Source of the DNA: Oryzias latipes
Lineage: Eukaryota; Chordata; Actinopteri; Beloniformes; Adrianichthyidae
Assembly: GCF_002234675.1 (NCBI RefSeq)
Contig: NC_019875.2
Location: 28,765,818-28,829,817, forward strand
Direction: 5' to 3'
DNA length: 64,000 nucleotides
Positions 1-11,816 of the stretch are shown in pieces (within the stretch, counting starts at the first letter, position 1; the number at the start of each line of letters is the position of its first letter). The notes below the pieces were generated by a model. The model did not search any database, was not told the origin of the DNA, and saw only the letters and a list, made by a program, of their open reading frames with translations. The position numbers and the translations under genes were made by a program.

Positions 1-240
1 GAGAAGCCAGACTGAGATGGTTTGGACATGTTCAGAGGAGGGATAGTGGATATATTGGTAGAAGGATGTTGGAGATGGAGCTGCCTGGCAGGAGGGCAAG
101 AGGACGGCCAAAGAGGAGATACATGGATGTCTTAACAGAGGACATGAAGTTGGCTAACGTTAGGGTAGAAGATGTTCATGATAGATTGAGGTGGAAAAGG
201 ATGATTCGCTGTGGCGACCCCTGATGGGAAAAGCCGAAAG
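1..240 (+). mobile_element. RTE-type LINE, 3' end (5' truncated by window)
   Basis: An open frame from base 3 to a TGA at 222-224 encodes the C-terminal tail of a fish non-LTR reverse transcriptase, with the pattern RWFGHVQRR, then LPGRRARGRPKRR, then WKRMIRCGDP. The short 3' UTR (GATGGGAAAAGCCGAAAGAG) is the usual end of fish RTE-like LINEs, and the same end recurs inverted at 2203-2336. Clade assignment is from memory of the family. Confidence 0.75.
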
Positions 241-478
241 AGAAAGAAGAGTTTAAAAAGGAAAATAGTTGTGGCTTTGTTGTTTTTTTTTATAAGCTTA
301 CATGCAATTGAATTTATTTACAAAAAAAGTATGCAAGATCCTGAAAGGACTGGTACCGCATTAATACAGACAACAGAGTTTCTCTTTTTATTTACCTTTT
401 CCTCTTGCCTCGTGATTTTTGTCAAGAAAAGCTTGAAGAAGAAAAAAGAGCTAGTTACTAATATTTATGGCTCCAAAC

Positions 479-484
479 TTTATT
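479..484 (-). terminator. Polyadenylation signal of secreted-family gene 1
   Basis: AATAAA on the minus strand, 21 nt downstream of the gene 1 stop codon. Confidence 0.5.
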
Positions 485-504
485 CAGTCTGAAAATCAAT
501 TTTT

Positions 505-1433
505 CTACAAGAAACGAGTGAACAGCTGGGATTTGTCAGCAAGGACTTCCTCCTTATCGCAGTGCGCCGATGACTTTGAGGGACATTTCTCCTTGTTGCA
601 GATCTCCTGGTAGCCTTCAGCCTCCATCAGTCCACTTGCTTTTTGATGCAATAATAAAATAAGACTTAATTAGTTTCCATGACAGTCTGCACAGAATCAG
701 CACAGAGCAAAAATGTACCTTCTATTAGATTGTGAAGGATGCAGTAGTCGTTTGGACCGGTGCTGTTCTTGGAGGTGGAGGTTGAAATAGCCTGTGCAGA
801 GATGACCAGCCAGTGTTACATGTCAGAAAAAGCTGATTTAAAAAAAAAAAGTTCTGCTCAATAAAGTCAAATAAATTTACTTTAATTTTGCAGAAAGACT
901 TTGCTGCTGGAGGAGCAAACTCATAGTTAATATCCATCACTTTTCCAGTTTGAGGCGATGTGTGTTTCACCTCAAGGGACTGGGCCGACTCTGTTAATAT
1001 CTTAAAAAAAAGCAAAAACAATCAAACAAGCCCTCACATTCACAGACAGATCTTTGTTTGCACCAAAACAAGCATCACTACACACATAAAGATGTTTGTT
1101 TTTTTCCAGCTGAGAATGTAGCTCTTGACGATATTAAGTTAGTTTTACCTCATAGCGGCACTTTTCTGGACCATCGCGGCATTTTTTTGTGCTCCATGTC
1201 TTCACCTGCTTCACCAGATCCCTGACGGGTTCAGAACAAGGCAACCTGAAGGTCCTGCAAAGAGGAGAAAAGAAATCCTCCTTAAAGGTTTTTGGTTAGA
1301 GGAGGGAAGAGAAGAGCAAAGTTCCAGTCGTTTACCATATTGCTATGCATTTTGAAGGATCTACAGCTGAAGAAGCAAGAAGCACGAGCTGCAGAAACCC
1401 AGCAAAGGCCAGCAGAGCTCTGGCGGTCATCAT
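505..1433 (-). CDS. Secreted-family gene 1: small secreted nine-cysteine protein of unknown function (176 aa)
   Basis: I assembled five exons on the minus strand: 1433-1336, 1254-1149, 1000-881, 791-719 and 638-505. All junctions are GT-AG with intron phases 2,0,0,1, and the product is 176 aa. Residues 1-23 are a signal peptide (MMTARALLAF start), followed by DPSKC and a Trp codon split by intron 1. Landmarks shared with genes 2-5 are PC at 38-39, KHTS in exon 3, FC near 105, YC at 124-125 and SGL at the start of exon 5. It has nine cysteines. The extra pair in exon 2 (58 and 65) and the ICNKEKC tail put it with gene 2. A second in-frame ATG lies one codon in. AATAAA (minus) at 484-479 is 21 nt past the stop. 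I do not recognise the family; an extracellular role follows only from the signal peptide and cysteines. Confidence 0.72.
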
Positions 1434-2159
1434 GGTCCCAGATAAGGATTCAGAATGAGAGCTCAGAGCGTCCTTGCTATGCCGTTCCGTGTCTTGAGTG
1501 ATGACTTAATGTGCTACTAATGGAGTGTGACTTACTTGGCCAGTAACACAGCGCCGTTGGCCTTGACGCAAAGCTGTACACTGTTTTATTGAGGAGGAAG
1601 CCTTGTTTCTGCCTAAACTCATGACAAACACTGAGTTCGGAACAAGATGAAGAACTATTAACAGGGATTGTTCTGTTTAAAAGTTGAATTTATCAAAGAT
1701 GATATCAAATTTATTTTCCATCCACCACCTAGGGAATCTAAAAGGTTTTTTTTTCAAGTGTTATGATATTTTTACCAGTAATTTTTAACTAAGCTTGAAG
1801 AATCATGTGATTGAAATCATTTTTATTTCCACTATCAAGCTAAAGATTCATAAACATGGAGGAGTCAATATGATTCTTCCAAAGCTCTTTGGACAAATAA
1901 AACAAAGACACCACACACTTTATCATCCCCTTGAGAGAAACGGAAATCAGTATTGGTTCTTTACCATAAGATGATGTAAAAAACCCTGACTTGTAACCAA
2001 ACAGGAGATTGAAGTGATTCTTAAAACAAAGACAGTCATTTGTAATAATTAAGGATTTTATCATAACAGAAAAGGAAATTTCTTCAATATCTGAGCAATA
2101 AATGTTGCAAATGATGATGAAGCAAAATAAAAAAATAAAGCATTGAAGTACAATTTCAT

Positions 2160-2625
2160 ATTGACTTGTTGTGGCTAAGGCTATAGGGCCCTGGTTCAGA
2201 TCTTCTTCTTTCTCTTTCGGCTTTTCCCATCAGGGGTCGCCACAGCGAATCATCCTTTTCCACCTCACTCTATCATGGACATCTTCTACCCTAACATTAG
2301 CCAACTTCATGTCCTCTGTTAAGACATCCATGTATCAGGGCCCTGGTTCAGATCCCGGGTGGGTTCTTTCTATGTGGAGCGTGCATGTTCTCTTTGTGCA
2401 TGCATGGGTTTTCTCCAGCTTCCTTCCACAGTCCAACAACCTGCAGCAAAATTTGACAAATAATTCAAATTTCATCCCTGTGGTGTGACTTTGGGATTGT
2501 GTGGCCCATGTGACAAACTAGCAACCTGCCGAGGGTGTACCCCGCCTTTACCCAATAGCTGCTGGGATAGGCTCCAGCAACCACATGACCCCCAAAAGGT
2601 ATTCAGCGGATTCTAAAGATGTTTC
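2160..2625 (+). repeat. SINE-like repeat split by an RTE fragment
   Basis: GGTTCAGATCCCGGGTGGG resembles a B-box-containing SINE head. The stretch then has the common fish text around GTGTACCCCGCC and GGGATAGGCTCCAGCAACC that ends many fish SINEs and L2-like LINEs. The repeat is interrupted by the RTE fragment at 2203-2336. Confidence 0.6.
2203..2336 (-). mobile_element. 5'-truncated RTE LINE insertion with 18-bp target duplication
   Basis: This is the reverse complement of the LINE tail at window bases 100-240. It is flanked by perfect 18-bp copies of AGGGCCCTGGTTCAGATC at 2185-2202 and 2337-2354, as expected for target-primed reverse transcription of a heavily truncated copy. Confidence 0.9.
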
Positions 2626-2705
2626 GTGGGGGTTGACCCATGCGGTACTATGAGTTTTTGGGTTGTCCTGATGCATGGAGGGTCTTAGAGAGGAGCGGCC
2701 GCATC

Positions 2706-2913
2706 TTAGCCCTGTGCTATCCTATGACCCCACCCTTCCATTGACGTGTTCTCCCTACCATGACAAAGGTGGATGAAGGTGGAAAGATTTCATGTAATCC
2801 ATGGACACCAGTGAAGATCACAAATCATTGAAGAAAAAAGGTTCAGAGCACTGTCTAGTGGGTCTAGATGACCCAACTCCCAATGTTAAAGTGCCTAGGA
2901 TAGCACAAGGGTC
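2706..2913 (-). mobile_element. piggyBac-like MITE copy 1
   Basis: A 208-bp element with inverted ends (TTAGCCCTGTGCTATCCTA on the left, TAGGATAGCACAAGGG on the right). A second copy in the opposite orientation is at 9191-9403. The ends resemble the TTAACCCTTGTGCT termini of fish piggyBac-derived MITEs. It has no coding capacity. Confidence 0.65.
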
Positions 2914-2929
2914 ACGGGGAGCACAGGTG

Positions 2930-4110
2930 TGTAGTGTTTTTTGATTTTTTTTTTTGATCATGCACACAATTCAATGTTTAACGGTGCAAATCTACACTTA
3001 CTAAACCGTCAGAAACAAAGTAGGATTCTGAAAACCCAGAATACTTTTATTGTGTCTCTCGGCTGTGTCCGCATGACCATCAAATGACAGTCACCTCAAA
3101 AACCACATGGCAAGTCTGTGGTCAAATCAATGTCAAGCTTCATGAAATCATAAAGAGGCTCAGGCCATATTTACATAAATGTGCTCCAGAAGAGATCAAA
3201 TCCATAAAATCCCATCTGTCACAGCGGCGACAGTGTTTTCACTCATAAAGTCCCAGAACGAAGTGAAACAATACTGAGTGCGAATGAGGCATGTGCTGTG
3301 TCACATGCTGATGGGGATTGTCTTATAGAAAAGATCCTGTCTGCACCAAATTAAAAGCATGACGGCAAAAACAATGAGCTTGCAGGAGCAATACGGAATA
3401 ATTTCATCCTGTGGGTGTCACTTGATGTCAATTGTAAATGGAAGTTGATGAGATGATGTGTGTTTCCGTCGGAAGGGCAAAAGGTTTTTGACCTGCTGTT
3501 GCGGTAAGAAATGAATGAATGAAAGCAGATTCCGTATTGACAGCATGTCAACCTGCAAGATGGGTCTTGTGTGAAATCTCAGGAGAAGTTCAGAGCAGCT
3601 GTGGTTTATTGGCTGAGAGATTGAATCAGTTGGACCGATTGATGACTGCAGGAAGACGAAGTGGAACCGGATCGGAACATTGGAGTGGAAATGAAGATTC
3701 ATTTGTGGATTTGGACAAGAGCCGAAAACAACACTGCAGTGAAGTTCAACTTGACATTTGGTGTCCAACGCAACAAAGAAACTGATGTATGAGAAGCGCT
3801 TCCCTTCTCAAGGGCCATTTGAAAACCGGTGCACACATGACTGAGCATAAAACCCTGTCCATTGGTTGACTAATCAACATGACTGCTAAATTAGCTTTTA
3901 CAGCTTGTTGAAGAATTAGGATCGTTTCCATGGAAATGCGCAATGCAGTCTATAGAGGTAGTCCGCTCCAGTATCACATGAGCCACACACTGACACCTTT
4001 CTTCCTGTTAAATGTCATTTTCCCTGTTGACAAGTTTCATTTTTACATCAACAAATTTGAAGTTTGACTCTGCCTCATACAGCAGATGACCTATTGACTT
4101 CAACAATTTT
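2930..4110. other. Intergenic DNA, no feature recognised
   Basis: Mixed-composition sequence with short chance frames only. I see no protein-family signature, repeat end or splice-consistent exon chain between the MITE and the LINE-tail repeat. Confidence 0.5.
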
Positions 4111-4124
4111 TCTACAGGCTTTCC

Positions 4125-4335
4125 CATCCGTCCATCTAGTCATTCATTTTCTAAAAAAGCTGAAACCCTTAAGGGGTCACGGGGTTGCTGGAGCCTATCC
4201 CAGCCACTGTCGGGTGAAGGCAGGGTACACCCTGGACAGGTCGCCCAATCCGTTTCCATAGAATTCCTCCCACAAACGGGACATTTTAGAGTCACCAATT
4301 AACCTATGAAGCATGTCTTTAGACTGTGGGAGGAA
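4125..4335 (-). repeat. L2-like LINE/SINE 3'-tail repeat
   Basis: Contains GGTTGCTGGAGCCTATCCCA, GGTACACCCTGGACAGGTCG and TGTGGGAGGAAG, the dispersed fish repeat also present at 2530-2625, 10619-10749 and 49556-49690. Confidence 0.7.
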
Positions 4336-5159
4336 GTGGTAATGGCTTTTCCTTTATAAATTATTTTTTACACGAATTATTTTGATATTATTTGTTTATT
4401 TATTTTTTGCTTATTTGCTGAAAATCATAATTATTTAAGGCTTTACCCAAATATTTACAGCACTTGAATAATCCCTGATTTTTTTTCTCTTTTTGCTTAA
4501 AGGCGTGAAGCTTTTATTTTGAAGAAATGTATTTTCTTTTGTTTTTGATTGTACGACTTTTGTGGGTGTCAGGTCTCAGTTCTTCCTCATTATTATTATT
4601 ATTATTATCGTTGTTGACTCTTGCAAATAAACAAAAAAAACTGGAAAAAATGAATGCATTTTGGGTTAAATTGGTTTGATTCCTGTATAAAATAATCTCA
4701 GCTGCTGGTTCTCATGCAGTGAGCAGGAATCTGTTGATTAGATCTTCTTCATGTGAGGATTTTTCGGTTTGTTTTTACTGGTTTCTGCTTTGATTTATTT
4801 TCTGTTTATCTGAAATCTGTGCTCTTTATCTTTTATAGGGTTCTGACAGTTTTATGAAGATGTGTTCAATGACTCCATCACTCTGTTAAGAAGAAATTTG
4901 TTTTGTTGTTTTCACTGTGTTGGTCAACCATTTTCAAGCCCAGTTCTCCTTAACATTTATAAATCCTTTTTGTTTTAAGAAACACGAAACCGACATTTTC
5001 TAAGCCCTTTTGTCAGACATAAAAAGGCTGTTAATTAAGAAAAAGACAAATGAGATATTTAAAGTCATCAATTTACTGATGAAAACCCACTTGGCCGTTT
5101 CCCCTTTGGAACACATAAATCATGGTTTTGTTTATCTGCTTTTCCCACATCAATACTGG

Positions 5160-5518
5160 CAACAAATCATTTTTGACGACCAAAGGCAATAAACCTACAG
5201 GAGCCATGCTGAAGCTAACATGCTAACGACGAGCAGTACAGAATCAAAGATGGGTGGGGCTTTTTTGTCACCTGTGTGAAAGCTTAGAGAAAGTCCAAGA
5301 GGCCACTTAATTGGCTGAAAGCGAGCACGCCTGTTTTGCTAATGAGTTTGATTGACAGATTCATTAGCCAATGGTAAATTAGTTGACCTGCCCATCTTTG
5401 ATTCTGGTTTCCATCAAACAACAAGAATTCTAGAAAATGTTTATTGTTGATTGGTTAATTTCAAGCAATTTCAGGAATAAGGACAAGGGCAAAAAGTAAA
5501 AATACAGAGATATATCAA
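5160..5518 (+). repeat. Fragment related to the 22955-31357 transposon, copy 1
   Basis: Matches 10284-10618 almost base for base in direct orientation. Its left half also matches the reverse complement of the inner left part of the big transposon (about 26370-26600). Inside it, CAGAATCAAAGATGGG (5239-5254) and its reverse complement (5391-5406) form a short inverted pair. Confidence 0.65.
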
Positions 5519-6462
5519 ATCAATTAAATGAATATCATTTCCTGTTTTTGTTTTTTTCTTTTTTTAATTTCCGTCCTCTTGAAGCAAACAGGCAGTGTCA
5601 TGAGAGGAAAACAGAAAATACTCACAGGTTTTTATTTCAGTTTTAACCCAAAGAAAACTCACACATTATTTCTAGTCATGACTGTTCTTCATCACTGGTC
5701 TTCAAAGTAATAAAGTCATTATTTTTAAAATCAACTAAATATGTAAAAAGTAACTCTTTAATGTCTATTTAAGACCGTTTTTAAATTAATTAATCATAAA
5801 TTAGATGAAAATGACCTGCAGTTTTCAAGAATATTTAGTGGGAAACAGTAGAAGTCATAAAATTGCTAGCAATTACCTTTGATTTTTAGAGCAATTAAAT
5901 TATTTAGATTACTTTTGGACATCAGGCTACATTAGAATTATTTTTAGATGTTAAAAACTCTGCATTTATATGAGCAAGGTACCAAACAGTAGGATCTCAA
6001 TAACTTTCACAAACAATAAAGTAGACAGATTTCAGGAAATTAATCTAATTACTAAATCTGCAGGGTTTTTCTTGCCTTTCTATTGTGAAACATTCTTTCT
6101 GTGATGAATCACTTGATTAATTTTATAGTAAACTAATGGGACTAGTAGGCATGTGAGCATAAAAACATCAAACATTTATTGAGTTTTTTCTCTCCTTTCA
6201 TTTGCAGCAGAATTATGACATCAACTCATTGGTAATAACATACAGCTCTCCCATCTCATCTGGTTTTTATCACTTACAACCAGTTTAATGAAAACATTTC
6301 AGATGTACAATTTTCTTTTTAGCTACATAAAATTCTGATAAAAATGTGCTTTTTTGTTTTTTATGTGCAGCCTCTGCTGAAAGCTCCAAATCAAGAGAGA
6401 TAATGATAGTTTAGGAAAACAACAGCATTCTTGAATGAGTGGAGTTCAGCACTGTGCAGGAC

Positions 6463-7326
6463 TTATGACGCGCCGCACGCCGTCACGTCCATGGAGGGGC
6501 ACATTGCTGCGTTGCAGATCTCTGTGAAGCCAGGCTCCTGAGTCAGACCACTTCCTGTTTGTGCAGAAAACAAAACAAAACAAAAAACTTAGTAGTCTTA
6601 ATCTGAATTGTTAAACACGAAAAAACGTTTGCAAACCATTAATCAAATTGTGGAGGACACAGTAGGGACTTGAACCTCCCGGAGGCACTGTGGTGGAGAG
6701 TCCCTGTGAAGAGACACGACAGTGTGGTTTTTACCAGGATCAGATGCTTGTCGTCAAAAGTCTGCTTACCCTCATGGAGCAAAAGGAAGGAGCGGCGGGG
6801 GGTTTGAATGTAAAGTTGAGAGCAGTGGTTTTCTGGGTGCTGAGGTACGTGTGCTTGATTTCAATGTATCCTGGCGTCTCCTTTATTATCTGAAAGGTAA
6901 TAATTCAAATTGACTCCGGGGGGAGCAGATCATTGCATTTCAAGAGGCTCATTTGACTTTCAAATCAGACCAGCAGGAATAAAAACAGATCATTCCATCA
7001 ATCTCCTCATCAGCAGCTCTTGAGCTTCACAAACTCTAATTACCTCATAAGAGCACTCCTCTTCACTGTCATAACACTTGTGAGTGCTCCAAGCGATCAC
7101 CTGGTCTTCCACAGCAGCTCGAGGCTGAGTGCACGGCATCTTGAAGAGCCTAAGAAGAGGGGAAAGAAAACGTCTTTGTTTGCACAATGTAAAATGTAAC
7201 AATTCAGAAACGATTTTCACGACGTTACCATACTGCTCTGCACGTTGAGGGATCGACAGCTGATGTGGACGGCATGAGAATCTGCAGGAAGGCAGCAGAA
7301 GTGAGGAGCAGAGCCCTGAAAGCCAT
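6463..7326 (-). CDS. Secreted-family gene 2: small secreted nine-cysteine protein of unknown function (160 aa)
   Basis: Minus-strand exons are 7326-7229, 7149-7044, 6889-6770, 6703-6637 and 6554-6463. All introns are GT-AG (intron 4 begins GTTTGC) with phases 2,0,0,1. Exons 1-3 have exactly the lengths of gene 1 (98, 106 and 120 nt), and exons 4-5 are shorter. The product is 160 aa with a signal peptide ending near residue 23, then DPSTC, a split Trp, LFKMPC, HKCYDSEEEC, KHTY, FC, YCVLHN, and SGLTQEPGFTEIC leading to CPS and a final Cys. The cysteine pattern pairs it with gene 1. Gene 1 has an Asn in the exon 4 motif SKNST; this copy does not. No polyadenylation signal is obvious close to the stop. 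Function unknown. Confidence 0.72.
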
Positions 7327-7599
7327 AGCAGTTTCTGATCAGACGACGTCCTCCAGACTGATGGCGTACAAAAAACTCCAGGCTGTTTTTCTGTGTGTTA
7401 GACTCCTCCCAGCTAAAGGTTCCTCATAGGGTGCTTTAGACCCGGAGCCAACATGTTTTTTCCAGCTAGCCTGCCTTTGAAGCTCCTTATTGGATAAATA
7501 CACCTGATCCAGGTAATCAGTGGCGGATAAGGCAGGATTTCTGGAAAAAAAACAGCCTTGAGGGCTAGAGTTTGACACCCCTTTTTAGACAGACCTGCA

Positions 7600-8735
7600 T
7601 CAAAATCTAAACTGCAAAACTGGTTTCAAGAGTTACCAATGATGCAAGTTTTATTATCTTTCCTTAATTTGTCTTTGTTTTTAGTGTATGAGCACTGACA
7701 AAAGAGCACTTTTTAAAATTTTGTATACTTGATTCAATAAAGTATCTATCCTTTCCTATTAACATTGTTCCCATGACTATAACTACTCCTCTCATACTTT
7801 ATACTGAAAAGTCTCACCCATTGACTATATGTGACAACTATATGTGACTCCTCCCTGGCGTTCCAAACAGGAAGTGGCTCCAAGAGCCAAAATATCATAG
7901 ACTTCTATACGGAAATAAACAGCTGTCACTCAGTCATTGCATTTGTCAGAGTTACCATTCTTGCTCTGATACTTTTTTCCAACGTTTTTTTGATAATCCT
8001 CTTTTTTTAAGCATATTTTTTCTGAAGTTCAAGTTACAAATTGACCAATCAGATGCCTCAAAAAATGTAGGTGGAGCTTGTTTTTTGTGTGGCCCTCACG
8101 TCAGTTGTTTGATTGACCGATTTTTTTTGTGGCCTGTTTTCGAGTGGCAGGGGCGTGGACTTCCAACAAACTCACTTTTGATTGGCGAGAGTGGTTACTA
8201 CAGGAACTCAGACAAAGTCGGACCAACCCCTGCTCGCTAACGACGTCTGGCTCCAACATGGCGACATCCGTGTCACAGAAAAATGGCGACTAAATTGATT
8301 TCATTTGGTTGGAGCTGGAGGTAAACGTTTTCCATGGTCCAGCTCTCAGATACAGTCGATGGTCTGACTTGATGCTCATCGTGACCATTCAGTCCTATGA
8401 CACTGTGGTTAACCAGCAAAAAAGATCTATTCCACACCACACTGTGTCATTGTGTGTCCACGTGCTACTGAGTGACTGTGATTAATCAATACTGCGCACT
8501 AAGAAGTCCATCATACTCTGACGTGCTGGAACAGCAGATCTCATCCAACAGATCTCTGTCCTGTTGGATGTGTAAACCGAGTCATTTATTGACACCAATA
8601 CTGAGGACTTTTCTGTCGCTTAGTGAAAAACTTAAGTCCTTCTCTCTCAGGTATGATCATTTTTGGTGCAAAAGAAAATGCAAAAGAAAATGAGCAAACT
8701 ACCTTTACAGCTTTGGTGAACATGGACTAGTTAGG
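7600..8735. other. Intergenic DNA, no gene recognised
   Basis: AT-rich and mixed sequence. The part at about 7855-8300 has the look of degraded dispersed repeat, but I cannot assign a family. No exon chain is visible. Confidence 0.4.
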
Positions 8736-8738
8736 CCA

Positions 8739-9180
8739 GGGGTCTGCAATCTGAGGCTTCAGAGCCACATGTCTTTCTAATGGGGCTCTTTGGCTTTGAG
8801 GAAATTTGCCGACAATTTGAATAAACTAGGGTTTTAAAGTTTTGGTTAATTTACTTTATTTAATTAAGTCTTGCCATTTATGTACAGAAATAAAATTAAG
8901 TTAAAGTCCCATTTTTAGAACCTTTGGTAAGGATTTGAACTCACAACCTTCCAAACTCAGGATGGACACACTACCACATGGCCACTGAGCTGAGCTAGCA
9001 CATCAGATAACTGATCAAAATGGTGGTAAAAGGTTTTTATTTACTGTCAGAACGGTTTATTATTGAAGCACATACACTTATCTTTTGCTGCACAACAGGG
9101 TTAGTTGCTGTTTAAAAGGCAAAGTTCTCATAACTGCATTTAAATGTATTAATTAAAAAAAAACTTCATTCTACTCCAAT
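8739..9180. mobile_element. hAT-like fragment carrying a tRNA-derived segment
   Basis: Begins CAGGGGTCTGCAATCTGAGG, a typical fish hAT end, followed by the phrase around AGAGCCACATG. The opposite end is not visible. On the minus strand, 9000-8925 holds tRNA-like A and B boxes (TAGCTCAGCTCAGTGG and GGTTGTGAGTTCAAATCC), so a SINE piece is nested here. Confidence 0.45.
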
Positions 9181-9190
9181 GTTGTCATGC

Positions 9191-9403
9191 TTAGCCCTTG
9201 TGCTATCCTAGGCACTTTGACGTTGGGAGTGGGGTCATCTGGACCCCACAAGACAGTGCGCTGAACCTTTTTTCTTCAATGATTTGTGATCTTCACTGGT
9301 TTCCATGGATTACATGAAATCCTCTTCACCTTTATCCACCTTTGTCATGGTAGGGAGAACACGTCAATGGTCATCTTGACACCATAGGACAGCACAAGGG
9401 TTA
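9191..9403 (+). mobile_element. piggyBac-like MITE copy 2
   Basis: TTAGCCCTTGTGCTATCCTA at the left end and GGACAGCACAAGGGTTA at the right. The interior is the reverse complement of copy 1 at 2706-2913, so the two copies flank gene 2 in inverted orientation. Confidence 0.7.
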
Positions 9404-9599
9404 CATTTGATAGCAAAATGAGAAAAACTGAAGGCATACCAAAGCTCTAGAAGAAATTGTCATGTTTCACTTGACTTTCGAGCATTTTTAGTTCAGGTAA
9501 ATCTGGAAGATCTTATTTGACACAGGATGCATTTTATTTTGAAAGGAACTTTCATGTGCTGCTGTCAAACGGAACCCGAAATTATTAAACATAGAAAAA

Positions 9600-9985
9600 T
9601 ACCAGTAACACTTTATATTAAGATTCCTTAACAAGCTTTGGTAACTCATTAGCGAGCAGTATAATAGAGTTTAAGATGCTATTGATGCATTTATTAAACG
9701 CCTAACAAATGTGTCACTGTTAATAAGCTTAACAAAATTTATTAACAACCTTTGTTAATAAATTAAGAAGTATCATTATTATTTGGGGTTCTAGTAAGAC
9801 ATTTGTTAGCATTATAAATGTCTTGCTAATACATGATAGTGTTAATAAGATTCACTGACATCTAAAGTCAGACCATTGTCTTCAAAGTCCATATTACTAA
9901 ACTGCTTATAAGCTTAACAAACGTATTAATTAACTTTGTTATTACAGTCTATAAATGTTTTGCAGAACCCCATCTAAAGTGTGGA
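9600..9985. repeat. AT-rich MITE-like repeat
   Basis: Begins near AACACTTTATATTAAG and ends near CATCTAAAGTGTG, so its ends are loosely inverted. It holds many internal TTAATAA/TTGTTAA inverted words. It resembles a common fish AACACTTTAT MITE. Confidence 0.4.
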
Positions 9986-10129
9986 ATGTTTTTACCACAA
10001 ACAACCAGAAAGCTTGTAAAAAGAACTTTAAAACATTAAAACAGACTACACATGCAAAAATCTTTCTGTCAAAGAAATACAATAATCTAATTCAGACAAA
10101 TAAATCAAAAAACGTAGGGACCAGTGTTT

Positions 10130-10618
10130 GATGACTCATAGCTAATAAGGATAAAGCATTAGCATCTGTCCTGAGTGAAACATTCATAGCAAATCCCATC
10201 ACCAGGAGACAGTTCTCTGGGTTCAATGCCAACTGCATTCAACCACTGTTGCCTTGCTTCCAAGTCTACTAGAACGTTGCACAAGCCAGTCATTTTTGAC
10301 GACTGAAGGCAATAAACCTACAGGAGCCATGCTGAAGCTAACATGCTAACGACGAGCAGTACAGATTCAAAGATGGGCGGGGCTTTTTTGTCACCTGTGT
10401 GAAAGCTTAGAGAAAGTCCAAGAGGCCACTTAATTGCTGATGAGTTTGATTGACAGATTCATTAGCGAATGGTAAATTGGTTGACCTGTCCATCTTTGAT
10501 TCTGTTTTCCATCAAACAAGAAGAATTCTAGAAAACATTTATTGTTGGCTGGTTAATTTCAAGCAATTTCAGGAATAAGGACAAGGGAAAAAAGTAAAAA
10601 TACAGAGATATATCAAAT
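10130..10618 (+). repeat. Fragment related to the 22955-31357 transposon, copy 2
   Basis: The left part (10150-10480) is a diverged reverse complement of 26370-26740 from inside the big transposon. The right part repeats 5160-5518. It ends where a LINE-tail repeat has inserted. Confidence 0.65.
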
Positions 10619-10749
10619 TTAGTCCTGCGACAGACTAGCGACCTGTCCAGGACGTCCCCTGCTTTTCCCCGCAAGTGGCTGGGATAGGCTCCAGCAGCCC
10701 CGTGACCCCAAAAGGGGTCAAAAAACGGTTTATAGGATGAATTAATGAA
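10619..10749 (-). repeat. LINE/SINE tail repeat
   Basis: Contains GACAGACTAGCGACCTGTCC, GGGATAGGCTCCAGCAGCCC and CCCAAAAGGGGTC, the dispersed fish tail. ATATCAAAT occurs on both sides (10610-10618 and 10750-10758), a likely target duplication. Confidence 0.6.
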
Positions 10750-11807
10750 TATCAAATCTATTTAAGAAAATAATCTATACGTTGATTTAAAAACAAATAA
10801 AAGAAAGTGATGCTATCTCTTTTGACATCATAAACAGACACATTTAGTATATTAAATATTAAGTTTGTCAAATGTACCTTTATTAATCACTTGAAAGGAA
10901 AGAAGATAAAATTTATATAATCCCATCCCCATTATGAACGACCCTGTGAGTATTTCAGGCGGGCAACTCGAGCGGTGCGTTTACCTGATTACCTGGTTAC
11001 GTGGGCGGTTCAGTCTAATCAACTCACCTATTCAGCGTCCTCCCTGGGTTCCAGGTGTGCGGTCCAATCCCTCTTCTTCCATTTCCGCGAGCTCTGCATT
11101 CATCAACCCACCCTCCTTCCCGGCTTCCACCTTTGAGCTCCGTTAGGGGTAGTTTAATACCCAAATTTTCTATGGAGATCTTTGTTTTATGTATCTGCAC
11201 GGAGCCTAATGCCAAGCTAAAAGAAATATGGAAAATAATCTTCTCTACTGCATGAGTTGTCTGACTGAAATGTTTTCATTCTATTTTAAATGGTTGCCAA
11301 ATTCCATACAGTGCAACCAATGTTTCATTAACAGATTAAAAAAAGACCTTAAATCTGTCATGTTTGGTTTCACAGGAAGCATCGTTTCAGCAGAAATCCT
11401 GATTCCTGCACAGCGGTGGAGGTTTGATAATATCGGCTCATTTTTTGTTGTAGTTTGTCACTTTTTCTTACCGTTCACAGTGTTTATAAACCGTGGCACA
11501 ATTTAGACAATGTCGGGATTTTTACACAATTTAAACATTTTTTGAATGTTTTTACCGGTAATTTGTTTATTGGCATAGAAAACTGGCTCTATTTCTTGCT
11601 TTGTTAACCGTTAAAAACAAGGACACATCCAGTTTTTTCTTTTTTCTTTTTTTTGGATCATGTGTATTTCAGCAGGAATTTCATGGTTTTACTGAAGACA
11701 ATCGGCACAAGACCACTTCCAAGTCAGACAACGACCACAAGACGCACAAATCACCCACATCAATTTCAAGCCACATTTCTACACCTTGTGATGAGCCTGC
11801 TGTTTGG

Positions 11808-11816
11808 TATATATTA
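11808..11816 (+). promoter_or_regulatory. TATA box of secreted-family gene 3
   Basis: TATATATTA about 98 nt upstream of the gene 3 ATG. This spacing leaves room for a transcription start near 11840 and a short 5' UTR. Confidence 0.5.
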
